A DNA stretch of 64,000 nt from Caulobacter rhizosphaerae (lineage in GTDB: Bacteria; Pseudomonadota; Alphaproteobacteria; Caulobacterales; Caulobacteraceae): positions 3,402,501-3,466,500 of the forward strand of contig NZ_CP048815.1 in NCBI RefSeq assembly GCF_010977555.1, read 5' to 3'. The translations under genes were made by a program, and so were the position numbers. Below are positions 8,979-16,664 of the stretch, one piece after another. A model generated the notes under the pieces. That model searched no databases. It saw nothing but the letters and a program-made list of their open reading frames with translations, and was not told where the DNA came from. The first letter of the stretch is position 1. Each line of letters opens with the position of its first letter.

Positions 8979-9464
8979 ATGACCAACACCCTGATCTTCG
9001 TCGACCTGGCCTCGGACGACCCCGACGCCGCCGGCCGGTTCTACGCGGAAGTGTTCGGCTGGGAAAACGACGCCCGGCCCAGGGGCGAGTACCACCGCAT
9101 GGTGCCCGGCGGCTTCTTCAAGAAGAGCGACGGGACCGACAGCGAGATCGGCAACCTGCACCTGGGGATCTTCAAGGCCGCCAACGCCCGTCCCCATCCC
9201 GAGCCCGCCGGCGTCGAGCCGCGCGGTCTGAGCACCGACGGCCGCAAGCCGCGAATCTGGGTGCTGATCGGCGACGACGACAGCGCCGACCGGATCCTGG
9301 GCGCGGCCGCCGGGCTGGGCGCGGAGCTGCTGTGGCGCGACCACTACTGGGCCGAGTTCAACGGCTACAACCACGCTTTCCGCGACCCGTGGGGCAACGA
9401 GATCGTGCTGTGGGGCAAGGCGGGGGCCAGCCCGGAGATCCCCGAAAGCTTCACGCGGGAATAG
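8979..9464 (+). CDS. VOC-superfamily (glyoxalase/dioxygenase fold) protein
   Basis: The 161-residue protein starts with FVDLASDDPDAAGRFYAEVFGW, the usual first beta-alpha-beta unit of VOC proteins, and ends with FRDPWGNEIVLWG, the typical last strand and metal-ligand region. VOC proteins include glyoxalases, extradiol dioxygenases and antibiotic-binding proteins. This small single-domain type is usually uncharacterised. The first module has no obvious metal-binding histidine near the start, so catalysis is uncertain. It lies downstream of a palindromic repeat and converges on the M23 gene with 6 bases between stops. Confidence 0.82.
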   Translation: MTNTLIFVDLASDDPDAAGRFYAEVFGWENDARPRGEYHRMVPGGFFKKSDGTDSEIGNLHLGIFKAANARPHPEPAGVEPRGLSTDGRKPRIWVLIGDDDSADRILGAAAGLGAELLWRDHYWAEFNGYNHAFRDPWGNEIVLWGKAGASPEIPESFTRE

Positions 9465-9470
9465 GCCGGC

Positions 9471-10655
9471 TCACCGGAACTCCAGCACGTCGCCATCCAG
9501 CGGCGTCTGGTCGCGCCGGGCCGACGGCGGGCCGGACGAGACCTTCGTCGTTTGGTCGAGGGCGTCGCTGACGGGCTCGCGGCCCAGATAGTCGAAGCGG
9601 TCGATCACGAACGGTAGGCCCTCGGACTCCTCGAAGGTCGGCGCGTCGGTGACCTGGAAATGCAGGTGGGGCGCGTTGGCGGCGCCCGACTGGCCAAGGA
9701 GCCCGATCACCGCGCCGCGCTTGACCCGGTCGCCGGCCTTGACCGTCAGGCTGCCGGGTCGGAGGTGGGCGTAGGACACGAAGACCTTGGGCGCGATCTC
9801 CAGCACCACGAAATTGCCCATCAGCGAGCGGGTGGTCAGCTCGCTGGGCGAAGGCGGGCTGGTCATCGGCCTGTTGTCGGGGCTGCCGTCGCGGGCGTCG
9901 CGCACCACGCCGTCGGCCACGGCCAGCACCGGCGCGCCATAGCCCGCCCAGTCGGCGTTCGTCGACTCGGTCAGCTTGTCGAGCGCGGCGCGCACGGCGT
10001 GCCCCGCCCCGTCCAGCCCGAAGAAGTCGACGGCGTAGCGCTGCGGGATGGTCACCCGGCCATTGGCGACCGGGCTTCCCCAATGGTGGGACAGGTGATT
10101 GCCCGGGCCCTCATGGGCCAGCCACCGCCCGGTGCCCAACGGCGGGCCGATGACGATCGGCGGTGTCGTGTCGACGGCGGTGAGGACGCCATCGACCTGC
10201 TGCTCCGGGCCGGCCGGGGGTCGGAACTCCAGCTGATGGCGCAGCACCTTGGGCGGCCTGGCGCCGGCCGGCAGGTCGAGCCACAGGAACAGCACCACTC
10301 GCCCGCCGCCCTCCACCGGCACGCCGTCCCGCGCCACGTCGGCCGGATGGGCCAGCAGGTCGTTGACCTGGGCGTCGATGAAGCTGGTCAGCGGCGCGGC
10401 GTCGTCGTCGGCATAGACGCTCACCCGCCGGAGGATCAGCGTGCCGGTGTCCTTGTAGAAGTTAGTGACATGCAGCTCGTAGGCCAGGTGGGTCGCTCCG
10501 TCGGTGGCGACCGTCGGTCGAGGCGGTTGCGGAACCCTGACCTCGACCGGCGCCTGGGCGAAGGCCGGAACGGGCGGAGCGACCGTGGCTTGGGCTTGAG
10601 CTCCGGCCAGCCAGGCGACCAGCGCCAAGCCAGGGAGGTATCGACGCGACTTCAC
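9471..10655 (-). CDS. Secreted M23-family (lysostaphin-type) metallopeptidase
   Basis: The 394-residue protein starts at GTG 10655, with GGGAGG about 8 bases upstream. A signal peptide (MKSRRYLPGLALVAWLAGAQAQA) directs export. The C-terminal third is an M23 domain with SYAHLRPGS, GLLGQSG and PHLHFQV (the HxH metal motif). At the usual first-ligand site the sequence reads QRYAVDF, so the canonical first histidine of HxxxD is replaced; this variant occurs in some family branches but activity is uncertain. The N-terminal part (residues 30-190) is a beta-rich domain of unknown role. Probable peptidoglycan hydrolase or peptidase in the periplasm. Confidence 0.82.
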   Translation of the reverse strand: MKSRRYLPGLALVAWLAGAQAQATVAPPVPAFAQAPVEVRVPQPPRPTVATDGATHLAYELHVTNFYKDTGTLILRRVSVYADDDAAPLTSFIDAQVNDLLAHPADVARDGVPVEGGGRVVLFLWLDLPAGARPPKVLRHQLEFRPPAGPEQQVDGVLTAVDTTPPIVIGPPLGTGRWLAHEGPGNHLSHHWGSPVANGRVTIPQRYAVDFFGLDGAGHAVRAALDKLTESTNADWAGYGAPVLAVADGVVRDARDGSPDNRPMTSPPSPSELTTRSLMGNFVVLEIAPKVFVSYAHLRPGSLTVKAGDRVKRGAVIGLLGQSGAANAPHLHFQVTDAPTFEESEGLPFVIDRFDYLGREPVSDALDQTTKVSSGPPSARRDQTPLDGDVLEFR

Positions 10656-10762
10656 CAGGACGGCCTCCCACGCTCCGCCTGTTTGAGAACGCCCCGCCCT
10701 TCCCTGTCAAACATCAAACGTCTGGTCGGGCTTGGAAGGGTCGATCTTCAAGGTCGTGCGTG

Positions 10763-10850
10763 GTCCTCGTCCTTCGACAGGCTCAGGATGAGGACCCTTT
10801 ACCGACCCGGCAGTAGAAACCTCATCCTGAGCCTGTCGAAGGACGAGGTT
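10763..10850. repeat. Intergenic palindromic repeat, family A copy 3
   Basis: Inverted repeat with arms 10763-10795 and 10818-10850 carrying the CTTCGACAGGCTCAGGAT variant. Its flank (GTGCGTGGTCCTCGTC) matches copy 4 at 38366, so copies 3 and 4 form a subtype. Confidence 0.87.
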
Positions 10851-10869
10851 TCGGCCCCAAAGCTATGTC

Positions 10870-11682
10870 CTAGAACGGCCGGTCGCCCGCCACCGTCACG
10901 CGGTAGCCCGTGCGGGTGTCGGGGAAATAGTCCCAGATCGCCTGATGCCAGGTGCAGCGGTTGTCCCAGAAGGCCACCGAGTTCTTCTTCCAGCGGAAGC
11001 GCACCTGGAAGTCCGGATTGGAGGCGTGCTGGTAGAGATAGCTGAGGATGGCGTTGCTCTCGGCCTTGGATACGCCGGCGACATGGGTCGTGTAGGACGG
11101 GTTGACGAACAGGCTCTTCCTGCCGCTGACCGGATGGGTGCGGACGATGGGGTGGGTCGAGCAATTGTACTTGCGGTCGAGGTCCGGGAAGATCGCCTTG
11201 TAGACCGGATTGGCGTCGTGCACCGCCGACAGGCCCTCCAGATAGGCCTTCATCCTGTCCGACAGGGTCTCGTAGGCCGCGTACATGCTGGCGAAGCAGG
11301 TGTCGCCGCCGTCGTCGGGCAGGACCTTCATGTAGAGGATGCTGCCCAGGGGCGGTTCGGGGTCGCAGGTCAGGTCCGAGTGCCAGTTCTCGCCGGCCAC
11401 GAACTTGGAGTTGGCGTCGGCGTGGATGGCGACGATCTCCGGGTGCTCGGGCAGGCCCGGGACGCCGGAATGGATCGCCAGGTTCCCGAACTTGCGACCC
11501 AGGTCCTTGTGGGCGTCGTGGTCCATCTGCTGGTCGCGGAAGAAGATCACCTGATGTTGGGTCAGGGCCCGGTGGATCTCCTCGAACTGGCGGTTGCTCA
11601 GCGGCTTGCCCAGGTCGACGCCGAAGATCTCCGCGCCAATCCGGCGGGTCATCGGCCTCACATCGAGCACGTCATAGGCCAT
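10870..11682 (-). CDS. TauD-like Fe(II)/2-oxoglutarate dioxygenase
   Basis: The 270-residue protein resembles taurine dioxygenase more closely than the 7041 gene does: ALTQHQVIFFRDQ is a TauD-type strand, H101-x-D103 in NWHSDLTCDPEPP binds iron, and W-H-Q-A followed by RTGYRVTVAGDRPF supplies the distal histidine and 2-oxoglutarate arginine. ATG 11682 is chosen over an upstream TTG at 11697 because TTGGAG lies 9 bases before it. It is last in the operon with flavin reductase, M20, RutB-like and RutA-like genes. Substrate unknown: sulfonate, aryloxy acid or another hydroxylation target. Confidence 0.88.
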   Translation of the reverse strand: MAYDVLDVRPMTRRIGAEIFGVDLGKPLSNRQFEEIHRALTQHQVIFFRDQQMDHDAHKDLGRKFGNLAIHSGVPGLPEHPEIVAIHADANSKFVAGENWHSDLTCDPEPPLGSILYMKVLPDDGGDTCFASMYAAYETLSDRMKAYLEGLSAVHDANPVYKAIFPDLDRKYNCSTHPIVRTHPVSGRKSLFVNPSYTTHVAGVSKAESNAILSYLYQHASNPDFQVRFRWKKNSVAFWDNRCTWHQAIWDYFPDTRTGYRVTVAGDRPF

Positions 11683-11697
11683 GTGGCGCAACTCCAA

Positions 11698-12192
11698 CTA
11701 AATGGTCAGGAAACCGCCGCGCACATAGACGAGCGGGGCCTTGGCTTCGTCGACCACGACGCGCAGGACGCGGCCGACCAAGATCTCGTGATCGCCGCCG
11801 TCGTGGGCGGCGTGCAGCTCGCATTCGACCGCCGCGACGGCGCCGGAGAGCAGCGGCGCGCCGCAAACCCCGGCCTTGACGGCCGTCAGGGCGAAGCGGT
11901 CGTCCGCCCCGCTTCGGGCAAAGCGATGGGCCAGGTCGCCCTGGTCGCTGGCCAGGATGTTGACGCAGAACGTCCTGGCCTGGCCCAGCGCCGCCAAGGT
12001 GCGGCTGTCGCGCTTGAGGCAGACCATGACCAGCGGCGGGTCCATCGACACTGAGCTGAAGGCGCTCACGGTCGTTCCCACCAGCCGGCCGTCATGACAG
12101 ACGGTGACCACCGTCACCCCCGCCGCGAAGCTGCCCATGGCCTTGCGGAAGTCGTGCGGCTCGGGGGCCATGTCCCTGGCGACGGCGCTCAT
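11698..12192 (-). CDS. Flavin reductase (RutF/HpaC-like)
   Basis: The 164-residue protein fits the flavin reductase-like domain family: FRKAMGSFAAGVTVVTV, GTTVSAFSSVSMDPPLVMVCL (flavin-binding strand and loop), FCVNILASDQ and a terminal YVRGGF. Such proteins supply reduced FMN to two-component monooxygenases. The start ATG at 12192 overlaps the M20 stop (ATGA). The natural partner is the RutA-like monooxygenase of the same operon at 14215, as RutF serves RutA in pyrimidine catabolism. Confidence 0.9.
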   Translation of the reverse strand: MSAVARDMAPEPHDFRKAMGSFAAGVTVVTVCHDGRLVGTTVSAFSSVSMDPPLVMVCLKRDSRTLAALGQARTFCVNILASDQGDLAHRFARSGADDRFALTAVKAGVCGAPLLSGAVAAVECELHAAHDGGDHEILVGRVLRVVVDEAKAPLVYVRGGFLTI

Positions 12193-13577
12193 CCTTCGGG
12201 CCCGAACGGGTTGTCGGGATAGACCGCCGAGGCCGGGCGTTTCCCGCTGTCCTCGGGACTGGCCCGGCCACAGACCGCCAGGGCGGTCAGGGCGTAGACC
12301 AGGGCGCTGTCGACCAGGTCCTGCGGGGTCGGCCGCCAGCGCTTGAAGCCAGTGGTGATGGCTGGGATGCGGTGCATGTTGAACACGTTGTGGTCGCGCC
12401 ACATGCTGGAATAGACCGGATTGGCCAGGGCCACCGGATGGCCCAGGCTCAGCCGGGTGGCGTCGTCGACGGCGGCGACCAGCGGGGCCACCTCGCGGGC
12501 GTCGGCCTCGAAGCCGTGGCGCACCACCACCGGCTCGATGTCGATGCGGCCCAGGCCGTTGTCGCGGACCATGGCCTCCAGCGCGTGCTGGACGTCGGCC
12601 ACCCGCTGCTTTGGCGTCAGGCCCACCTCGAGATAGAGGTTCACCAGCTCGGTGCCGGCCCCGAAGGCGAACGGGATACCGCCCCGGATCGAGGCGATCT
12701 GCGACTTGGGCTGGGCCACGCCGCCAGGACTGTCGTAGCGACTGGCCTTCTCGTACGCCCCGCTCCAGGCGTGGATGGCCTCGGTCAGCTTGCCGATCTT
12801 GTAGATCGGGTTGGGGTGCTGGGCCGCCGTCTCCGGATGCTCCAGCAGCGGGGTGAACACCCCCTCCCCCCACACCTGGAAGCGGAACACCGCGTAGCCG
12901 CAGCCCACCCAGGTCAGGCCGAAGTCGCAGCCTTCGGCGGCGATGGCGTAGTCGGGGGCCACGCCGCCGTGGTGGAACAGGTAGTGGGCGCCGATGTCCT
13001 TGCCCATGTAGGCGACGCCGCGATGCTCCTCGATCGGCTCGGGGCCGATCTCGCCGGGACAGGCGGTCAGGTACATCTTGCCGGCCAGTTCGTAGCCGGC
13101 GGTCTTCAGCGCCTTGGCGGCGATCAGAAAGCAGCTCATCGGGCCGCGATCATTGGCGATCGGGTAGCCGTACAGCTTGCCGTCCTCCAGCCAGCACTTT
13201 TCCCATTCCGGATTGGCCAGGGTCTCGGGCGCGTACTTGTAGGCGTCGAGATCGGGGTTCCAGGTCGGCGCCTCGGTGTCGAGGTGGGCGGTGAACAGCA
13301 GGTTCTTGCCCACCCCCTTGCCGCCATGCGTGCCGATGATGTTCGGACGTTCCGGCGTCGCCCCGACCTTGCGCGGCGAGAAGCCCTCGCGCGCCATCCA
13401 GTCGTGGACGTAGGTGGCGACCTCCAGCTCCTTGCCCGAGGGCGCGGGGATGTTGCCCAGGGTCAGGGCCAGTTCGACCAGCTCGTCCTGGCTGATCGCC
13501 GCGGCGATGGCGGCGCGGTCCTCGTCGGTGACCTGGTAGGGCGCGGCGGCGCCCAGCGGCGGAAATCCGTCGGCCAT
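12189..13577 (-). CDS. M20-family metallohydrolase (ArgE/DapE-like)
   Basis: The 462-residue protein contains the M20 signatures. IPAPSGKELEVATYV lies near residues 43-57, the first metal site is H98-x-D100 in FTAHLDTE, the bridging acidic residue falls in the IANDRGP region, and EIGPEPIEEH lies at the position of the catalytic glutamate. The family hydrolyses amide bonds in peptides, N-acyl amino acids and N-carbamoyl compounds. Embedded between the RutB-like and flavin reductase genes (2-base gap and 4-base overlap), it probably hydrolyses an amide intermediate of the same pathway. Specificity unknown. Confidence 0.85.
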   Translation of the reverse strand: MADGFPPLGAAAPYQVTDEDRAAIAAAISQDELVELALTLGNIPAPSGKELEVATYVHDWMAREGFSPRKVGATPERPNIIGTHGGKGVGKNLLFTAHLDTEAPTWNPDLDAYKYAPETLANPEWEKCWLEDGKLYGYPIANDRGPMSCFLIAAKALKTAGYELAGKMYLTACPGEIGPEPIEEHRGVAYMGKDIGAHYLFHHGGVAPDYAIAAEGCDFGLTWVGCGYAVFRFQVWGEGVFTPLLEHPETAAQHPNPIYKIGKLTEAIHAWSGAYEKASRYDSPGGVAQPKSQIASIRGGIPFAFGAGTELVNLYLEVGLTPKQRVADVQHALEAMVRDNGLGRIDIEPVVVRHGFEADAREVAPLVAAVDDATRLSLGHPVALANPVYSSMWRDHNVFNMHRIPAITTGFKRWRPTPQDLVDSALVYALTALAVCGRASPEDSGKRPASAVYPDNPFGPEG

Positions 13578-13579
13578 GC

Positions 13580-14218
13580 TCAGGCGGCCCCTTTCCAGGC
13601 GTCGGCGATCGCGGCCGTGTCGGTCAGGATCGCGCTGTTCAGTTCCATCACCTTCAGCGACGCCTCGTGGAGGTCGACCTCGTAGGCGGCGCAGGCGTCG
13701 GCGGCGACGAACACGTGGTAGTCTAGGTCGAAGGCGTCGCGGACGGTGCTGTCGACGCAGCACTCGGTGGTCAGGCCCGCCACCACCAGGGTGTCGACGC
13801 CCATGGCCCGCAGGCGCTGGTCGAGGTCGGTGCCGACGAAGCCGCTGTAGCGGGTCTTGCGCACCACTTGTTCGCCTGACACCGGCTGGGGCCCGTAGAA
13901 CTCGGATCCGGCCTGGCCGGCGCGGCACAGGGCGGCGTCGACGTCCGGGTTTCCCCCGCGCCGGCGCAGGCGCTCGTTCCAGGCGGCGGAGTCGGTCTCG
14001 GGCATGGTCCACAGGCCGACGAACACCACGGGCGTCCCGGCCGCGCGGGCGTCGGCGACCAGCTTTTCCGCGGCCGCCAGGGCGGGCTTGACCACGCCCA
14101 TGTCGATGAACGCGCCCAGCACCCCGTCCGGCGAGGCGAAATCGACCTGCATGTCGACCACCAGCACCGCCGTGCGGTTTGGCGCGATCCAGGCGGCCAG
14201 ATCGTCGGTCCCGCTCAC
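13580..14218 (-). CDS. Isochorismatase-family amidohydrolase (RutB-like)
   Basis: The 212-residue protein has the cysteine-hydrolase triad of the family: D22 in VVDMQVDF, K121 in VVRKTRYSGF and C154 in LTTECCVDST. This branch includes ureidoacrylate amidohydrolase (RutB), N-carbamoylsarcosine amidase and maleamate amidase. The start is GTG 14218, overlapping the upstream monooxygenase stop in GTGA. Direct coupling to a RutA-like monooxygenase suggests it hydrolyses the amide or carbamoyl product of ring opening (inference). The name rutB is not assigned because RutC, RutD, RutE and RutG are absent and an M20 enzyme is present instead. Confidence 0.88.
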   Translation of the reverse strand: MSGTDDLAAWIAPNRTAVLVVDMQVDFASPDGVLGAFIDMGVVKPALAAAEKLVADARAAGTPVVFVGLWTMPETDSAAWNERLRRRGGNPDVDAALCRAGQAGSEFYGPQPVSGEQVVRKTRYSGFVGTDLDQRLRAMGVDTLVVAGLTTECCVDSTVRDAFDLDYHVFVAADACAAYEVDLHEASLKVMELNSAILTDTAAIADAWKGAA

Positions 14219-15279
14219 GAATAGACCGCCCGCAGGCCCGGCAGGATGTCGGCCCCGAACATGGTCAGGCCCTCCACATAGTCCGGGAAGATCAGCATCA
14301 GCCCGTCCAGCTCGCAGTAGGTGACGAATTCCTCGATCTGGGCGGCGCAGCTTGGCGGAGAACCCACGACGGTATGGGTCATGAAGGCCCCCTGCTGCCT
14401 TGCCACCGTGTCCAGCTTCTCGGCCGGCACGCCCCAGCTGGCCAGCATGGCCAGGATCGCGCCCATGTCGGCGCCGTCCTTGTAGTGCTCGACCATGGCC
14501 GCGGCCTTGGCGTCGGTGTCGCCGTGGACGACCGTGCACATGGCGTAGGTCTTGATGGTCTTGCCCATCGCTTCGGCGGTCGTCTTGGCCCGCAGCGAGG
14601 CGTCGCGGCGCTCGTCGGGCGTGCGGCCGCCGATGAAGCAGGCGTCGGCCTCGCGCACCGAGAACTGGAAGCCGCGGTCGGACATGCCGGCGCAGACGAT
14701 CTCGGGACGCGGCTTGGCCAATGGCTTGGGCTTGGACTGGCAGTCCTTCATCGTGAAGAACTTGCCGGCGAAGTCGACGCTGTCCTCGGCCCACAGGCGC
14801 TTGACGACGGTGGTCCATTCCTCGGTCAGGGCGTAGCGGTCGTCGTGGGACAGGCTGTCGTCCCACGCCCCCATCTGGTCGAACTCGCCCTTGTAGGCGC
14901 CGGCCACGATGTTCAGCCCCGCCCGGCCGCCGCTGATGTGGTCGAGCGTGGCGATCATCTTGGCGGCCACCGCCGGGTTCTGCAGCAGCGGGTGGATGGT
15001 GGCCCAGATCCGCACGTTCTTGGTGGCCTCGGCGATGCCGGCCATCATGGTCACCGACTCCAGGGCCGTGCCCCAGTGGTCGGTCTCGCCGCCGAAGCCG
15101 CGGAACTTGCCCATCGACATCACGAAGTCCATGCCGACCTGGTCGGCGGTGACCGCCGCGGCCCGGTTCTGCTGGTAGAGGCCGTCGAGGACCGGGGTGG
15201 TCTTGGAGATGATCCAGCCGCCGTTGGCGACCGGCAGGAAGACCCCGAAGTCCTTGTGCTTGGATGGACTATGGAACAT
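14215..15279 (-). CDS. LLM-class flavin-dependent monooxygenase (RutA-like)
   Basis: The 354-residue protein is a bacterial luciferase-like monooxygenase. It shares the RutA pattern: FGVFLPVANGGWIIS at the start, MSMGKFRGFGGETDHWG near residue 55, then SGGRAGLNIV and a FTMKDCQSKP loop. RutA uses a flavin peroxide to cleave the uracil ring; related enzymes open other amide- or sulfone-bearing rings. The tight operon with a flavin reductase and an isochorismatase-type hydrolase supports ring opening of an N-heterocycle or cyclic imide. Substrate not determinable; it is about 354 residues, close to the family norm. Confidence 0.88.
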   Translation of the reverse strand: MFHSPSKHKDFGVFLPVANGGWIISKTTPVLDGLYQQNRAAAVTADQVGMDFVMSMGKFRGFGGETDHWGTALESVTMMAGIAEATKNVRIWATIHPLLQNPAVAAKMIATLDHISGGRAGLNIVAGAYKGEFDQMGAWDDSLSHDDRYALTEEWTTVVKRLWAEDSVDFAGKFFTMKDCQSKPKPLAKPRPEIVCAGMSDRGFQFSVREADACFIGGRTPDERRDASLRAKTTAEAMGKTIKTYAMCTVVHGDTDAKAAAMVEHYKDGADMGAILAMLASWGVPAEKLDTVARQQGAFMTHTVVGSPPSCAAQIEEFVTYCELDGLMLIFPDYVEGLTMFGADILPGLRAVYS

Positions 15280-15291
15280 GGCGGCTCCTCC

Positions 15292-16590
15292 TTACGCGGC
15301 GTCTTGAAGCATATCAGGGACCGGTTCGGCGACCGGCTCTTGTGCGATGGCTTTGCGCGGCGGCCGCATGAAACAGGCCGCCACGAAGATTACGCCGATA
15401 ATGGCGGCGCACACCTGGAAGGTTGGCGTGAAGCTGCCCAGCCGGTCGCGCATCTCGCCGCCGACCACCGGGCCCAGGGCCGAGACCGCGCCCACCAGGC
15501 AGACCAGGGAGAAGATCTCCAGGTTGTTCTTGCGGCCATAGTAGTTGAGCAGAAGGATGCTGACGGCCAGCACGGTCAGGCCGAACCCGATGCCCACGCC
15601 CACGGCGAACAGCACCAGCAGCGGCCAGCTGGCGGCGTGGCCCAGGGCCACCAGGCCGACGGCCATCATCCCCTGGGCGCCGGCCAGCAGCCAGCGCGGG
15701 TCGACGCGGTCGCCCAGCAGGCCGCCGCCCATCCGGGCCGCCACCTGCATCAGGGATTCCAGGCTGATCGCCGCGATCGCCACGGCCGAGGCCACGTGAA
15801 GTTCGCTCAGATGGGTGGGCGCCAGGCTGACGGCGGTCACCCCGCCCAGCAGGTGGGCGAAATAGGCGGCCATGATCACCCAGAACTGCGGGGTGGCGAC
15901 GGCTTCCTTCACCGTCCAGTCGACGGCGGTGCGATAGACCTTGGTGTTGGCGGGCGCGGCCTGGATGTCCTCGGCCAAGGCCTTGTCGGTCTGCACGGCG
16001 GCGGCTTCCAGCCAGGCGCGGCCGCCGACCAGGGCCGCGCACAGGGCGCCGACCACCACCGAGGCGGCGGCCTGGGCCCACCAGTAGGGCCGCCAGCCGC
16101 CATGGGCCGCGGCCATGCCCGTCACCACCATCCATGGACCGGCGACGCCGCCCAGCGAACCGATGGTGAAATAGATCCCGAACGGCAGGGCGCGCTTCTT
16201 GAACAGCATCGACAGCACGTGGGTGCCGGGGATCAGCGCCATCATCTGGTAGCCCGCGCCCAGCAACGCCGTGCCCAGCCAGTAGACCAGCAGCCCCGGC
16301 GACAGCGCCAGACAGGCGAAGCCCGCGACCATCACCGCCGAACCGGCCAGGATGGCGCCGCGCACCCCGATCTTACGGATCAGGATGGCGGGGAATTTCG
16401 ACGACGCCCCGCAGAACGCGCCCAGCAGGGTGAACCCGAGAAAGCCGTGGAAGAAGCTCCAGCCGTTCTCCTTGATCATCGCCGGCAGCACCACGCCCAG
16501 CGACGAGAAGGTCGAGGCGGTGATCAGGAACAGCAGCAGGCTCAGCGCGCCGAGCAGCAGCCAGGACCTCCACGGGATCGTCGTCGACAT
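15292..16590 (-). CDS. MFS transporter
   Basis: The 432-residue membrane protein has about 12 hydrophobic segments in two halves joined by a cytoplasmic loop near residues 200-230 (DKALAEDIQAAPANTKVYRT). The first segment is WLLLGALSLLLFLITAST. ATG 16590 is used; the open frame extends to 16695 but into the promoter side of the gene. It sits between the TonB receptor and the RutA-like gene, so it is the likely inner-membrane importer for the compound degraded by this operon. It resembles monocarboxylate/sugar-acid-type MFS proteins only in general form. Confidence 0.88.
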   Translation of the reverse strand: MSTTIPWRSWLLLGALSLLLFLITASTFSSLGVVLPAMIKENGWSFFHGFLGFTLLGAFCGASSKFPAILIRKIGVRGAILAGSAVMVAGFACLALSPGLLVYWLGTALLGAGYQMMALIPGTHVLSMLFKKRALPFGIYFTIGSLGGVAGPWMVVTGMAAAHGGWRPYWWAQAAASVVVGALCAALVGGRAWLEAAAVQTDKALAEDIQAAPANTKVYRTAVDWTVKEAVATPQFWVIMAAYFAHLLGGVTAVSLAPTHLSELHVASAVAIAAISLESLMQVAARMGGGLLGDRVDPRWLLAGAQGMMAVGLVALGHAASWPLLVLFAVGVGIGFGLTVLAVSILLLNYYGRKNNLEIFSLVCLVGAVSALGPVVGGEMRDRLGSFTPTFQVCAAIIGVIFVAACFMRPPRKAIAQEPVAEPVPDMLQDAA

Positions 16591-16664
16591 GGGCCTTGGG
16601 CCTCCGTCCAAGCTGGATCCCGCGCCCCGCCCCATCCCTTGAGACGGGGGCGCGGGATGGGGAA

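Noticed and set aside
12189..15279. Naming the cluster as a true rut operon
   Set aside because: RutC, RutD, RutE and the RutG permease are absent, and an M20 hydrolase plus TonB/MFS uptake are present, so only RutA/B/F-like is justified.
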